DNA of 64,000 nt from contig NC_091134.1 in NCBI RefSeq assembly GCF_041381155.1, positions 4,950,255 through 5,014,254 of the forward strand, written 5' to 3'. The DNA is from Argopecten irradians (taxonomy: Eukaryota; Mollusca; Bivalvia; Pectinida; Pectinidae). How positions within the stretch are numbered: position 1 is the first letter of the stretch; each line of letters begins with the position of its first letter. Shown in pieces: positions 17,901 through 29,879 of this stretch. The notes beneath the pieces were generated by a model. The model did no database searches. It had not been told where the DNA came from and saw only the letters and a program-made list of their open reading frames with translations. Made by a program: the position numbers and the translations under genes.

Positions 17901-18000
17901 AAGCAGGGAAAGAAGGAAAAGCAGAGAAAAGATCAGTCTTACAAAGATCCAATAAAGTTCACTCAATGGTCGGCGCCAAGATCCCTCTGGGATCTCTTGT

Positions 18001-18680
18001 TATAACAAGTTATTATTAGAAAAACATTGCCCTGTAGATTATCTTCAAATAACAAAATTGCATGAAAGCTGTAAAAACCAACGATAAGTTAGTTATGACC
18101 ATTTAAACAATTTATTTATGATATGTGTATTTGACCCCTGTGAACTTGAATATGTGTCAAGGTCATTCCTAGTATTTGACTTTATAGCACATCCCCTGGA
18201 CATCTTATATATGAAATATGAAGATCCTAGACCTTACAGAACTTCAGGAGAAAAGTTTTCAAGTTTATTGTTAATAACAGGACCTTTAACATTTGACCCT
18301 TACCGAAAACCGGAAGTTGCCATTTTTTGTAATAACATGTAGAGAGAAAAAGTTTACGCTTAAGATTATTTGCAAAAAATATTATTGGATGAAATCTGTG
18401 AAAAGAACTGTTAGTGAGTTATAAGCATTTTTAATTTTTAAGATATTGAATAAAAGTTAGCCTTTTATACGATCTACATAAAACATCAAAATATTTGCTG
18501 TATCTTAAACGGTTTTTGAGTTATGGCTGTTTCAAACTTTTTAGGTATGACGTCATGACGGCCATCTTGGATTTTTGACCTACTTAAAAATGTTGCGGTC
18601 ACCCCTTCAACTCATGCCATACAATATAACAATAAGGTCATTGGCATACTTCTTACCATTTTGAAGATCTTTTGGTCACA
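18001..18680 (+). repeat. Dispersed repeat also found at 41300-43660
   Basis: The segment with TTTGACCCTTACCGAAAACC, then GGAAGTTGCCATTTTTTG, then TATGACGTCATGACGGCCAT and GTTGCGGTCACCCCTTCAAC recurs on the + strand at 41690-42470 and on the - strand near 42590-42860 and 43370-43660. The 74-codon frame at 18118-18342 (FDPYRKPEVAIFCNNM end) is kept between copies, but only at the level of overall repeat similarity. Confidence 0.6.
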
Positions 18681-18899
18681 AAAAAGTGTAGAAGAATAAT
18701 TACTTACATAATAGAGAGCGCAGCAAGCGAACTCTTGTGAGATCCAGCACCGCGCAAGACAGTATCCAAAGTCACACTCTCGCGTGATTACAAAATCACA
18801 CTCTCGCGTAATTACAAAGAAGTAACGCTTGCAAAAATTCAAAATGAAAACAAGTGAAAGATAAACCTTCCAATTTATTCTAACTGAATCTATCAATTA

Positions 18900-21100
18900 C
18901 ATTTTGTCCTGAATCTTATATTAAAAGCCGTTTTACGTGAGCAGTTGCTTCGGAATTTTCCGCCTGGCAACGGGGAATGACGGTGAGATATAATTTGTAG
19001 CCGCAGTCATGTATTTTTGCAGAAAGTGAATGTAGAAGTATCATATGTTCAATATTGATTTTCTTGTTATAAACTCAATGTCAGTAATTCAGCAGAGCTA
19101 TGATTCTAATAATTAATAACTCTATAAATGGTTTCTAGCAGTACAGTTATTCAGCGCACCCAATAAGCTATAAAAACAAAACACATTTCAACATCGATAA
19201 GACTGATGGGTCAGTGGAGATTACTCTTTCGCCATTGGAAATCCTTTATTTACCTGGCATATTTCTATTTAGTTACACATTAAAAAAAAAACACCGAAAG
19301 AATGGATTAACTGCTGCGCTCTCAGATAGGCTTTGCCTAAAATTATATCAAAAATACTGTTAGATGTATCTTCATAATTCCAACTGTCCCGAAATCAGAA
19401 TGATTTTTTTAGTGTTCCAGCAAAATTAATGTATTTTATTTTTCTTGCTTTTTGAGGAAATCAACTTTTTATGTCCCTGTTCCCCCGATGCAAAAATTCA
19501 CTTTGGTTGAAAACAAGCGTTCTGACGCCCTTCAAATTTGCGAATTCAAACTCAACAAAAGTAGCGGAACAATATCAATAAACTAGTTATTTTCAGCACT
19601 AATATCGAGATTAATCAGGCATAGAACTCGATACCAGGTAATAAGAATTTTCTGTAACAGCTGTGATATGGAAATTTTGCGATGTGAGTAAATAAATGAT
19701 TAATTTCTTTATTCTGATTACCATTTCTAAATTTGACGATTTGATCCCGAACATTCCAATGACGTCACTTTTTAGTCCTCTATGAGCCCGGGTGATTCGA
19801 CCTTGCAAGCATTCATTTGTGGTATTATGGTGGCAATTTGCACTCATATACAACATAGTTTAAAATAATAGAGTTACTTTATCTTGAAACATTTCATTAT
19901 TTAAATATCACTTTGACAAAAACAAAAACAAAAACAAACAAAAAAACAGTAGGCCTACATGTACATTGTACGTAGGCTACAAATGTAAATCTTACAGCTT
20001 TTGTGGATACAATGCTTCGTTTAGTAGATGAAATTCATGAAATATTACACAAAAACATCATTAACATGCTTCTGAAACATATAATTAATGATTTGAATTG
20101 AATACATGTATGTTTGACATTGTGTGTAGAAAATTTATTTTGGTCTTTCGCCGTCGAAAACCGATGAAACCGCGGTACCACTGGGTTGCGAGCAACTATC
20201 GAGATTTTTTCGTGGGCTTTTTTTTTCTTATTCATTAAAAAGAAGCGATCTTTGAAGACTTAAGACTATCTTTAGTTAAAAAAAATTCGGCAATAGCATT
20301 CATTTTTTTATATTTGAGTTGAATGCATCAAATCGGATATGTTCCCGACATCGACTGTGCATTGTATTTTCATGCAACTTAGTAGAATTTTACGATGCAT
20401 ACGCAGTAGAAAGATATAATCTAAAAAAGATTGTATTGTACAATTTCTCATTGCATATAACTTTGATATTCCATGGTATAAAATAAAACTGTCGTTTTCT
20501 CCGTATCAACGCAATCTGATTAAATAACACGATCTCGAGCCTGTGCTTCGTCTGGGCGAAATCTAACTCATTCCTCTCAGGGGACATCTTCACCGACGTT
20601 CGAGCATTTCAGGAAAAAAAAATCAATAAAATAACAAACAAAGATTATCAGGTATTTTAAAGAACAATAAAAAAACTTTGTGATTTGTGATCAATGTGTT
20701 ATTATCATTTTTTCACTTTTCTTCATGCTGAAACAACAGCTACATGCACATTGCATTTACAATTTTTTTTATTTTTCCTATTAGGAAATACTAAATCATA
20801 CATCATCAAAAAAAATAACAATATTATCTGCTTCTTATAAAAAAAATCACTGTATATAAAAAAGCAGAAACTGGCTTAGTGTTAACGTGCAGATCTTCTG
20901 ATCTTTCGATTCTCACCACCGGCGGCATTTTTTTTCCGTTTTTTTTTTTAAATATATCATGCAAACATGCCTATTCAAAATATTCACAATATCTGGCGAG
21001 GCCTACATGTACATGTAGCTCTAGATATTACTACAAAATAAATAATTGTATCGCACCTCGGACAGAAATGTCCCCAAATGATTGGCGGAGAGCCGTCACG
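18900..21100. other. No recognised gene; AT-rich intergenic sequence
   Basis: Long homopolymer-A/T stretches and only short frames on both strands. I see no tandem array, TIR element or protein similarity here. Confidence 0.4.
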
Positions 21101-21104
21101 TGGT

Positions 21105-21955
21105 GACCCCCTAATACTTTATAGGGGGTCAGTAAATTTTATTATGGTGCAATATGGCGGCTGTCGCCCTCGCTTCAAAATTTGAACACATTCTCTTCAA
21201 CAAAATATACCATTTCTTTACCGTAAAAATATATTTTACTTATTATTTTTTATGTAAAATTCATTTAAAATCGTTTTAATACTTCAAATTAAATAAAACG
21301 CATTTTTTAAATACGAGTTGCTTCCCCTACGCCAGTTTGAAAGTTGATGACACGGTGAAAGTCAAACGTAGGAATTCAAGCGTTTTCTTGACTGCGACCA
21401 TGAACAAATGGAGGGGTTCGTGTCTTTAGATCTATCAACCCTCACTCTACAGCTAATTTATCGGCATTACATTAAGTGATTATCTCAGCGAGAATGCAGA
21501 GATGATCATGAGTCTGCGCTATACAGTAAATGTTGGATGGATGTTTGTGTCACTTTTGTTTGTGATGCTTTCAATATACAACACAGTCTGATGTCGCATT
21601 CTGGTAGGCCTATTGTGCACTAGGAATGTCGAATTATTGTTCTTCAGGTTCCTTATACAGTTATTTGCAGATTCCGGAAAGTAGGCCTACTGTAGGCCAA
21701 ATATTTAAAAAGCGGCGATTGTTGTATACTTCGCCAGCATGGTTCAGGTTTGATATCGGATTCTTGAGAAAACAAATAGGAAACAAAGATCTAATGAAAC
21801 AAATAAATGGTCCTCGATGCGATACATTCGTTATATAGTCAGTTACTGACCCCCTATAAAGGCATAGAAGGTCAGTAAGAAGTATAGGAGGCTCGGGCTA
21901 CGCCCTCGCCCCCTATAAATTTTACTGACCCTCTATGCCTTTATATAGGGTCACA
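21105..21955. mobile_element. MITE-like element with GACCC ends
   Basis: The left end has ACCCCCTAATACTTTATAGG then GGGTCAGTAAATTTTA. The reverse complement of the right end has GACCCTATATAAAGGCATAG then AGGGTCAGTAAAATTTATAG. The flanks ACGTGGTG and ACATGGTG may be an 8-bp target duplication with one change. Additional copies of the GGTCAGTAA motif at 21840-21880 make the right end a compound hairpin. No transposase is seen. Confidence 0.5.
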
Positions 21956-22079
21956 TGGTGAAAAGCCCTAAAACAGAACAAAAACAAATGGTCTTTTCAC
22001 CACATGGTGAAAAGCCCTAATTATGACTCGAGATATCAAAATATGACCAAAAAAGCTGTAACAAACCAATTGTGCTGAA

Positions 22080-22152
22080 ATTCCCACCGGGAATCGAACC
22101 CGGGTCTCCTGCCACATAGTGACAAGTGTGATAACCACTTCACCATAGGAAT
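22080..22152 (-). tRNA. tRNA-like cloverleaf, copy 1
   Basis: A 73-base - strand sequence folds fully: acceptor ATTCCTA/TGGGAAT (one G-T), D-stem GTGA/TCAC, an anticodon stem with G-T pairs, and T-arm CCGGG-TTCGATT-CCCGG. The B-box GGTTCGATTCC is exact and the A-box TGGTGAAGTGG is close to consensus. The anticodon loop by this fold is ACTATGT, with C rather than U at position 33, which argues against a working elongator tRNA. The T-arm side resembles tRNA-Asp. It could be a tRNA pseudogene or the head of a SINE. Confidence 0.5.
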
Positions 22153-22405
22153 TGCTTTCAACACTACATGTCTTTCAGTGTTTGTTGTTTTTTTTCAAAT
22201 GAAAAGAAAAAAATGATGGAAATTTAACATAAAATTACACAATTTAATTTGCAAAATGAACCCAAAATGAAAATTTCATATACAATTACACAATTTAATT
22301 CGCAACATGAACCAATAATTTTATCTTTGAATGATCCTTCATATAATTATGACTCAATATATCAAAATATGACCAAAAAAGCTGTAACAAACCAATTGTG
22401 CTGAA

Positions 22406-22478
22406 ATTCCCACCAGGAATCGAACCCGGGTATCCTGCCACATAGTGACAATTGTGATAGCCACTTCACCATAGGAAT
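22406..22478 (-). tRNA. tRNA-like cloverleaf, copy 2
   Basis: This has the same 73-base architecture as the copy 326 bp upstream. Differences include GTGGCTATCAC in the D-arm, ATTGTC in the anticodon arm, and a T-stem change that still allows a G-T pair. The B-box is unchanged. Confidence 0.45.
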
Positions 22479-22504
22479 TGCTATCGACACTACACGATTT
22501 ATCA

Positions 22505-24200
22505 CAGTGTTTGTTGGGTTTTTTCCAGTGAATACAAATATTTCCCCTCTGCTTTTTCAAGGGCTTGGGACCTTCTAGCAATGTTGCTAGGCAGCATTAA
22601 AATATTTATATCCCCCCTCCCTTGTGCCTTGTTGTCCAGCACTTGATAGTACGAATTGCTGCTTCGCGATGGGCCAGGGCTGGATGGTGACGGACGAAGT
22701 GGTGATGGTAGACGCGACGTCGTGGATTCCTGTGGTACAATCGAGACAAACTGCTGAGTCGGAATGGTGCCTTGAGGAACCACCTGAACAGGACTTCAAA
22801 GAGAGCATGGCAGTATCTGTATAGGGACGAACTGCTGAATCGGAATGGCGTTTTGAGGAACCACCTGAACAGGACTTTGTTGAGGCGGGGATGGCTGTAT
22901 TGGTATCGGAACAAACTGCTGACCTGGACTAGGTATCTGTAACAGAAGAGGAACAGTTATCGAAGGCGAAGACCCAAAGTATATCTGGTATGTCCCTTGA
23001 GGAATCGTGGCAAAGGGAGCCGGAACAGAAGTAACAGAAACCGGCGCAGAGACAACGGTCGTGGCAACCGAATGTAACTGGCGTGGCGCTGCTCGTTATC
23101 AATATGAACTTCTGACGACACTTCCGTGTTGGTGACTGACCTGCGGTGTTGGATGACGAATCAAACTGGTGTTGCTGGCTTTGGAATACCCTGACCGGTG
23201 AGGTTGCATGTTCAAACGACGTGGAACAGGAGCTTTAAGCTCTCCTCCGAAATCTCGATCTGTAACCCTTGCTTCAACGCACTGTGATCATGTCTCTTCG
23301 ATCTTCTGTTGAACCTGTAAAATACCACAATGAAACATAACATCAATTTGTTTTCATTGTATGCAATAGTTTCACAATAAGCCAAAACAATTACTTTTTA
23401 CCTTTCCACCTTTCTATATTCTTTGTCGCATTTTACATACACAATATATATACATATATTACTTACCACTGGTAACACAAGCTGAATCTGCGACATGACC
23501 TGCTGGTTGTCAAGGAACTTGTCGCGGATAGCCTTGTATGCCTGCATTTCACCATGGTCCACTTGGTACAAGAGGCTCCCTGCTTCTTCACTGGTGACGA
23601 GAAAGCCCTGCATAGGCGTATGATGATTGCCTCCACGTTTAGAGTCGGGCCACTGTGCAGGTCCTGCGTTCTGACCGAAGAAGTATTGTTTGGTTGACTC
23701 CACTCCAAGGGCCACCCTCTCTTCAACGCCTCGAATCGGGCGACTGCCCTAGTTCGGTAACGAGAGGGGAAGGCGGTGGGACTCCTGTCAAAGGGATGAA
23801 GGCCGCCCCACGATGGTGATCACCTGTCGTCTGGCCAGGGCTGTCATCTGATCCCTCAGGGACACAAGGTAATCTGCCAGGGCCTCCACCGCTTCATAGC
23901 CCTCCATTCCACTAGGTCCTCTAACTCCTGTAACAGAGAAAATACATACAATTGGGTACACACTGTCTGTATGCAAACAAGAAAGGTAGCACGCCCATAT
24001 AATCAATCAATGAAGTGTACTCACATCTTGATCGTCTGAGGTGGACGTGTCGTATGTTGTCTGCATTTCGGGAGCACTGGGTGGTGTCAAGGAACTGTCC
24101 TCGGACCTATCCTTACTGGCATGCTTTGTAACAGTGGCAGAAAGTCTGCTACTCCGAAAACTTAACTGGCGCCGAGTTGTTGCAAGGGTTGGGGGTGAAT
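22505..24200 (-). pseudogene. Intron-containing, frameshifted copy of an uncharacterised animal repetitive-protein family
   Basis: Read on the - strand, blocks in order are: an exon at 24200-24025 (Ser/Asp-rich, ending TYDTSTSDDQD, donor GTGAGT); GPSGMEGYEAVEALADYLVS from acceptor TTACAG at 23928; a PSRYRTRAVARFEALKR-like block; GVESTKQYFFGQNAGPAQWP; VEAIIIRLC; and YKAIRDKFLDNQQVMSQIQL up to donor GTAAGT near 23465. After an intron, QWFNRRSKRHDHSALKQGLQ is restored across the splice. A C-terminal part follows with two imperfect SPVQVVPQ-IP-QQFV repeats, ending near 22505. I recall GVES/GQ-GPAQWP and QW-NRR motifs from abundant predicted proteins of molluscs, cnidarians and echinoderms of unknown function. 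The conserved blocks fall in different frames at several points, so this copy is broken; retained introns argue against a retrocopy. Confidence 0.6.
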
Positions 24201-24239
24201 CTGTAACACACAGAATAGAGCTCGAAGGTTAAAACCAAG

Positions 24240-25560
24240 TACATTTTAGAACCAGTCAAGCTACTCATAGATGCTGTGAATGAAGGACTCAAACAAAGGA
24301 ATAAAGAAATTGGCTTATCATTTATATTGAATTTAGTATACCTGTATTATATTTTGTACAATGTTGAATTTTAGAATTAAACAAAAGATTTTTATTTATT
24401 TTTTATATTTAAAGTTGATTCAAGATCAATAAGTTGAATTACGTATTTTCCTGAAATAACTGAAATAACTGAAATAAATTTATTTTAAATTTCTTATTTC
24501 GGAAATAACAATTTCAACACTAATAAACCAGGTAAAAATGTAAGTGCCGTTCCTTAATCAAATTAATCATTTCTATATTCATATATTAATTACTAAAATT
24601 ACCAATGTCTCTTCAAAGAAAAAAAAAAACAAAAAAGTAAATATATCCATATCTTAATGTTTACTTAATTTGAGAATATTTTCGAAAAAAAATAACATTA
24701 GAAGTATTACCATTTCCGGATTATGTGTTGGTTTCCTTTTTAGAAAACCAACATGGCTGCTTACATGTGTATCACTTTGATTTGCCGTTTTTTTTTACCT
24801 ATAAATCATGGCCAGTTACTTTTGCCAAATAAAAAGTACATAATTTGGTTACTTATAACACTTTTTATGAAATGAACCGTTTCTGCAAGTAATACACTGT
24901 GTATTTTTGTTTAAACACAGCTTGAACAAGTCGAACAAGTGGTGCTATGCACTATTACTAAATATAGCAGTATAACGGTCGTGTCATGTTTTCAAAAACA
25001 AAAAAGATAAAATTAATCTTGACTAGAGATTGACATCTTTTTATGTATACTTTCTATATGTATTGGTTTGAAAATGATATATGATTAAAAGGTAGCTAAA
25101 AATAATATACCCCTACTATGAAGGGAGGCAACTCGAGCTACCAAATCTCGATGGAAGAGAGCGTAGTAAATTCATCAGATATAGTTCGGAACTTCAACAA
25201 AAATCACTCACTTCCACAAAAAGACTTTTGCAAACACATTTAAAACTATTTTTTATAAATCATTTAAATAAATGATTAATCACCAAATTGTGTAACATCC
25301 AAATAGATAGATAGAAATTTACTGCTGAGGAATAAATTAAGAAAGCGTTGTGTGTGGAAATACACACTTTGCTCATAAATATGAAAACGAAATAGAACGA
25401 AGTAAACATTGGAAAACATCACCGAACGCATAATTGTAAACATCGATAATCCTTGTGAAAATCATTGCAAATGTTTTTTTTTTTTATTATTTCATACCTT
25501 CATTTAGGATTTCATTTAATTTTCATCGATGATTGTTATTATTGTTTTAATGTGCTCGGG
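24240..25560. other. No recognised feature
   Basis: Very AT-rich, with short frames only. No repeats or protein similarities are recognised. Confidence 0.4.
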
Positions 25561-25635
25561 CTTACCGAGCGTACCTACATGTATGATTGGTGTTTCACAG
25601 CATCAAACAGAAAATATAGTCATACAAGCGCTTAC

Positions 25636-25798
25636 CAGATATGTCTTTATCCATGTCACTTTCACTTTTGGCATGGAAACCAGGATGCGTTTGGGGGCGA
25701 GACTCTGGCACGGGGCCTTTGTGCTGCTCCTCACAGAGAGGGAAGACGTATTTTCCTCCTCGAACTCCTCATGCGCGTCATCCTCACTGGTTGTCGCT
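25636..25798 (-). CDS. Coding-like exon, acidic Ser-rich segment next to the 18-bp array
   Basis: On the - strand an open frame reads TTSEDDAHEEFEEENTSSLS, then VRSSTKAPCQSLAPKRILVS, and ends at KTYL before a good donor (CTG|GTAAGC). Composition is protein-like. Upstream the frame runs directly into the 18-bp minisatellite without an obvious acceptor, so the exon start is unknown. No family is recognised; it could be part of a decayed transposase gene. Confidence 0.3.
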
Positions 25799-26225
25799 AT
25801 CCTGATGGTGCCACTATCCTTTCCTGATGGTTGTCACTATCCTATCGTGATAGGTGTCACTATCCTATCGTGATAGTTGTCACTTTCCTATCGTAATAGT
25901 TGTCACTTTCCTATCGTGATAGTTGTCACTTTCCTGATTGTTGTCATTATCCTGATGGTTATCACTATCCTGATGTTTATCACTATCCTATCGTTATGGT
26001 TATCACTATCCTGATGGTTATCACTATCCTATCGTTATGGTTGTCACTATCCTGATCACCTGATGGTTGTCACTATCCTGGTGGTTGTCACTATCCTGAT
26101 GTTTGTCACTATTCTGCTGGCTGTCACTATTCTGGTGGTTGTCGCTATCCTGATGGTTGTCACACTCCTGATGGTTAAATTGTCACTATCCTGATGGTCA
26201 GATATCACTATAATGATGGTGTCGC
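25790..26225. repeat. 18-bp minisatellite, block 1
   Basis: Units are variants of CTATCCTGATGGTTGTCA, with TATCGTGATAG and GTTATGG variants. Because 18 is a multiple of 3, several frames stay open on both strands and give artefactual six-residue repeat proteins. Confidence 0.85.
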
Positions 26226-26437
26226 CATCCTGAGATGCTAACCAATTGGTATTGCCAACGAGAGTTACCAAACTGAAACATCGTGGAGTCAACGAGACGA
26301 ATCCAAAGCAAAGCAGTTCACTAAAAGAGATCCAAATGTTGGAACTGCCATTCGGGAAGAAAGGGAAATCTTTCAGTATGGTGGAAAACATATGATATAA
26401 TAATTAAATCATTTAACTCCATTATTTATTGTTATAG

Positions 26438-26580
26438 TTTCTATCAAAGATTGTAGTAACAAACTTCAACTATTAAAATCCGAGATAGATCCCTTTTCTA
26501 CTTTTGGAGAAATAGCGTTAACAATAATTGATGGATGCTGGACCAAAGATAACAGGCAATTTGAACATTTGGAAAAAAGG
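26438..26580 (+). CDS. Coding-like exon between 18-bp array blocks
   Basis: A + strand frame opens after acceptor TTGTTATAG and encodes SIKDCSNKLQLLKSEIDPFS, TFGEIALTIIDGCWTKDNRQ and FEHLEKR, ending at donor AGG|GTACGT. Composition and splice borders look real. A further open segment upstream (26260-26400, containing ELPFGKKGKSFSMVEN) could be another exon. No family is recognised. Confidence 0.3.
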
Positions 26581-26699
26581 GTACGTGAGCAATTATACTG
26601 CAGTTTAATTTTACAATTCAAACATGTTTCATAATAATAACTTTTCATTTGAGTTTAATAGTAAATGTACCTGAATGGAGCTCTGCTTATCACCAATGG

Positions 26700-27215
26700 T
26701 CTGCCATCCGGTGTCACTATCTTGATGGTTGTCACTATCCTAATCTGATGGTTGTCAATATCCTGATGGTTGTCACTATTAAGATAATTGTCACTACCTG
26801 ATGTTCGTCGCTATCCTAATGGTTCTCGCTGTTCTGATGGTTGTCACTATCCTGATGTTCGTCACTATGCTGATGGTTTTCATTATCCTGATGTTCGTCA
26901 CTATCCTGATGGTTGTCACTATCCTGATGGTTGTCACTATCGTCACTATCCTGATGGTTTTCATTATCCTGATGTTCGTCACTATCCTGATGGTCATTAT
27001 CCTGATGTTCGTCACTATCCTGATGGTTGTATATCCTGATGTTCGTCACTATCCTGATGGTTGTTCATATCCTGATGTTCGTCACTATCCTGATGGTTGT
27101 TATTATCTGATGTTCGTCACTTCTGATGGTTGTCACTATTCTGATGTTCGTCACTATCCTGATGGTTGTCACTATTCTGATGTTCGTCACTATCCTGATG
27201 GTTGTCACTCTGGGA
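26700..27215. repeat. 18-bp minisatellite, block 2
   Basis: Alternating units CTATCCTGATGGTTGTCA and CTATCCTGATGTTCGTCA run for about 28 copies. Long apparent proteins in several frames (HYPDGC, TIRIVT, HQDSD) are repeat translations. Confidence 0.9.
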
Positions 27216-27529
27216 GAAATATTGATATCATTAGTATAGTGGAAAATACATGAATAAAACAAGCCAATACATTATCTATTTTTATTAGTTAAAGTTGCTT
27301 ATCAAAATTGTAAAACAATCTATCTTTTTTCTTTTCAAATACATGTACTTTACGAAAACTATTCTTCCGCTTTCCGATATTCCAGACCTAATTGTAAATT
27401 TTCTTGTATTTATTTTATTTTCCAAAAAGTTTTTTCCAAACAAGTACAGAAATGACACAAAACGTTCATTCTCAAAAACATATTATACCTTGGAAATACC
27501 AATTTTAATTTTAGTCACTATCCAGGAAT

Positions 27530-27625
27530 GTCTGCCATCTGATGGTCGTCGCTATCCCGATGGTTGTCATTATCCTGATGGTCGTCACTATCCTGATGGT
27601 TGTCATTATCCTGATGGTCGTCTGA
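27530..27625. repeat. 18-bp minisatellite, block 3
   Basis: About five units of CTATCCTGATGGTTGTCATT and its GGTCGTC variant. Sequences following block 1 and block 2 (ATGGTGGAAAACATATGA at 26378 and the AGTGGAAAATACATGAATAA region at 27236) are also similar, so the whole 26.2-27.3 kb segment seems duplicated. Confidence 0.8.
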
Positions 27626-28131
27626 TTGGCTATGAATGCCAACTGAAAGGTATTCATTACAATGATTCCAACATCAATGACTTCTGTTACATCATCTCTG
27701 ACTTTTTCGTGTATTGAATCAGTTTGTAACTGAAGAATGTATCTTATAATTGGACTTAAACTTTGCAACAAACATGTTCATTTCCACAAGTTTCATGTTC
27801 CCTCCATTTTCACCAGTACCTTGTTTCTCTGACATTCCTTCATTATCGTAATTTCCATATTTCCTAACCCATTCCTCATCGTTGTAGCAGATCTGGCTTA
27901 CCTCATTATGGTATCAAAGGCTTCGTGTTTGTTATTTTTTCTTCCCTCGAGTCTTCATGTCTTCTCCATTGTTACAGGCTACATGCTTGTCTTCTCCGCC
28001 ATCCGATAACCATACCGTCCTTGTGGAGGTGGCCGTATCTTTGCCAAACAGTTAATTGAGAACTTTGAGAAGGTCTTCTCACAAGATGTAGGTCCAGATA
28101 ATTTGCTGTAAAAAGGTGTTTAAACACAATG

Positions 28132-29691
28132 AGGTGGTGTCGATGTTGCTAGGTAAATTCATCATTGTTTAATAGTTGCTGCTGATGCTACTGTTGTTTA
28201 CAATTTGTCATAAAGAGTCTGCATCAAAGCATGTAACTTGTAACCATCTTAATGTCTGTGGCCGAGATGCCGCTTTAACTCAAATGGCCACATTGTTCTC
28301 TGAAGCAAGGATGACATTGATGCTTCTTCCGTTAGACAGGTGGCTTCTTCTTAGTCTAGGGGTGTTGATATAGGATTTGAACATTCCTACTTGATTATGG
28401 CTCTTCTTGTGACGTAGATACTTCTCATCGCATAAATGTTGTGTTGCAATTTTTGCATCTGAATTGTCCGCTTCATTTAGCACTGGAAGCCGACTCATGC
28501 CGACGTACCAGCCTTGACTTGTGGACTTTGGGCACAGGTGCCCCAATGATAATTTAGGCGGGTTTTCTGTGACGGCAGTTCCATTTTCTGATTGAATGAC
28601 GAATGTTCTACGGCAATCGCACAGTCAATTCAATGCAGTTATCCCCGACAGCACAGCACTACCCTTAAAGTGTCCACATGAACTATAAGTCGGAAAGGTT
28701 GCCGATAATTACGGGGACAGATTACTTATTTTCTTTCTTTCCGTCTAGAAAAGTAATCCCGCCCTAAACCGGTACACCCTAGTTCATGGGGACGCTTTTG
28801 GAGTGGTGCATCGCAGTTGATGACAAAAGCGATAAAGTTTACTGTGCGATTGACATAAAACCGTTCTTCAATCAAATGAAACAACCGTCGAAAAGTCCGA
28901 CTGGATTATCGTTGTGACAATGATAATTCAGGTGGGCTTTCTGTGATGGCGATTCAATTTTCTACTTGAAGAACGGACGTTCTACAGCAATTGCACAGTC
29001 AATTCAATGCAGTTGTTCCCAACAGCACAGCACTACCCTGAAAGTGTCCACATGAACTATAAGTCGGAAAGGTTGCCGATAATTACGGGGACGGATTACT
29101 TATTTTCTTTCTTTCCGTCTAGAAAAGTAATCCCGCCCTAAATCGGTACACCCTAGTTCATGTGGACGCTTTTGGAGTGGTGCATCGCAGTTGATGACAA
29201 AAACAATAAAATTGACTGTGCAATTATTACGTAGAATGTCCGTTCTTCGATCAGAAATTTGAACTGCCATCACAGAGCCCGCCTGGATTATCGTTGTGGC
29301 ACCTGTGACCAAAGCTTTAGTCACAAGTCAAGCCTAATGGCCAATCTAAGCGGAAAATAAAGATGCAAAAATGGCAGCAGAACATTTACTCGATGAGATA
29401 AGTACCTACTTCACAAGAAGAAGCATAATCAGGTAGGATGTTCAAATCCTATACCAACACCCCTAGTCGAAGAAGAAGTCCCCTGTCTAACGGAAGAAGC
29501 ACCAATGTCATCTTTGCTTGAGAGAATATATGTGGCTTTATGATTTAAAGCGACATCTTAAGACACAAACATTAAGATGGTGACAAGTTACATGGTTTGA
29601 AGCAGACGGTATACAACGAATTCAACAAGCACCAGCAATAGCAACAGCTATAAAACAATGATGAATTTACACAGCAACATTAGCACCACCC
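28132..29691. mobile_element. Large foldback element with arms of about 500 bp and a dimeric core
   Basis: The left arm (28132-28640) is matched by the reverse complement of the right arm (29200-29691): GTAAATTCATCATTGTTT near the outer end, AACCATCTTAATGT, GCTTCTTCCGTTAGACAGG, GGTGTTGATATAGGATTTGA, and GGCGGG with CAGTT near the core. Outer ends read GGTGGTG and CACCACC. The core, about 380 bp, is present twice in tandem (28540-28920 and 28921-29305; e.g. AAAGTGTCCACATGAACTAT at both). No transposase frame is visible. Confidence 0.7.
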
Positions 29692-29879
29692 TTATGTATT
29701 TAACCCTCTCACTGAAAATATATCTGGACCTGCATCTTGTGTGAAGACCTACTTCAGAAGTTCCCGTACAAAACTGTTTCACAGATACTGTCACCTCCAA
29801 AGGGTCGTTATGGTTATCTACCCTGTGAATTGAAAATTTTAAAGATTGGTAATCTTGTTTAGAACTTTTACATGGCAGC

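Larger units (their letters stand above)
22020..22490. repeat. 326-bp tandem duplication carrying the tRNA-like sequences
   Basis: The block starting ATTATGACTC at 22020 recurs at 22346, including the ATCAAAATATGACCAAAAAA leader and the tRNA-like sequence. The spacer with CACAATTTAATTYGCAA is itself partly duplicated. Confidence 0.7.

Noticed and set aside
25465..25873. Two overlapping + strand frames of 114-120 codons
   Set aside because: They lie opposite the better-supported - strand exon with a good donor and run into the minisatellite.
26788..27253. Long repetitive 'proteins' (HYPDGC, TILMVV and TIRIVT repeats) on both strands
   Set aside because: They are translations of an 18-bp minisatellite whose length keeps all frames open; no splice or start logic supports them.
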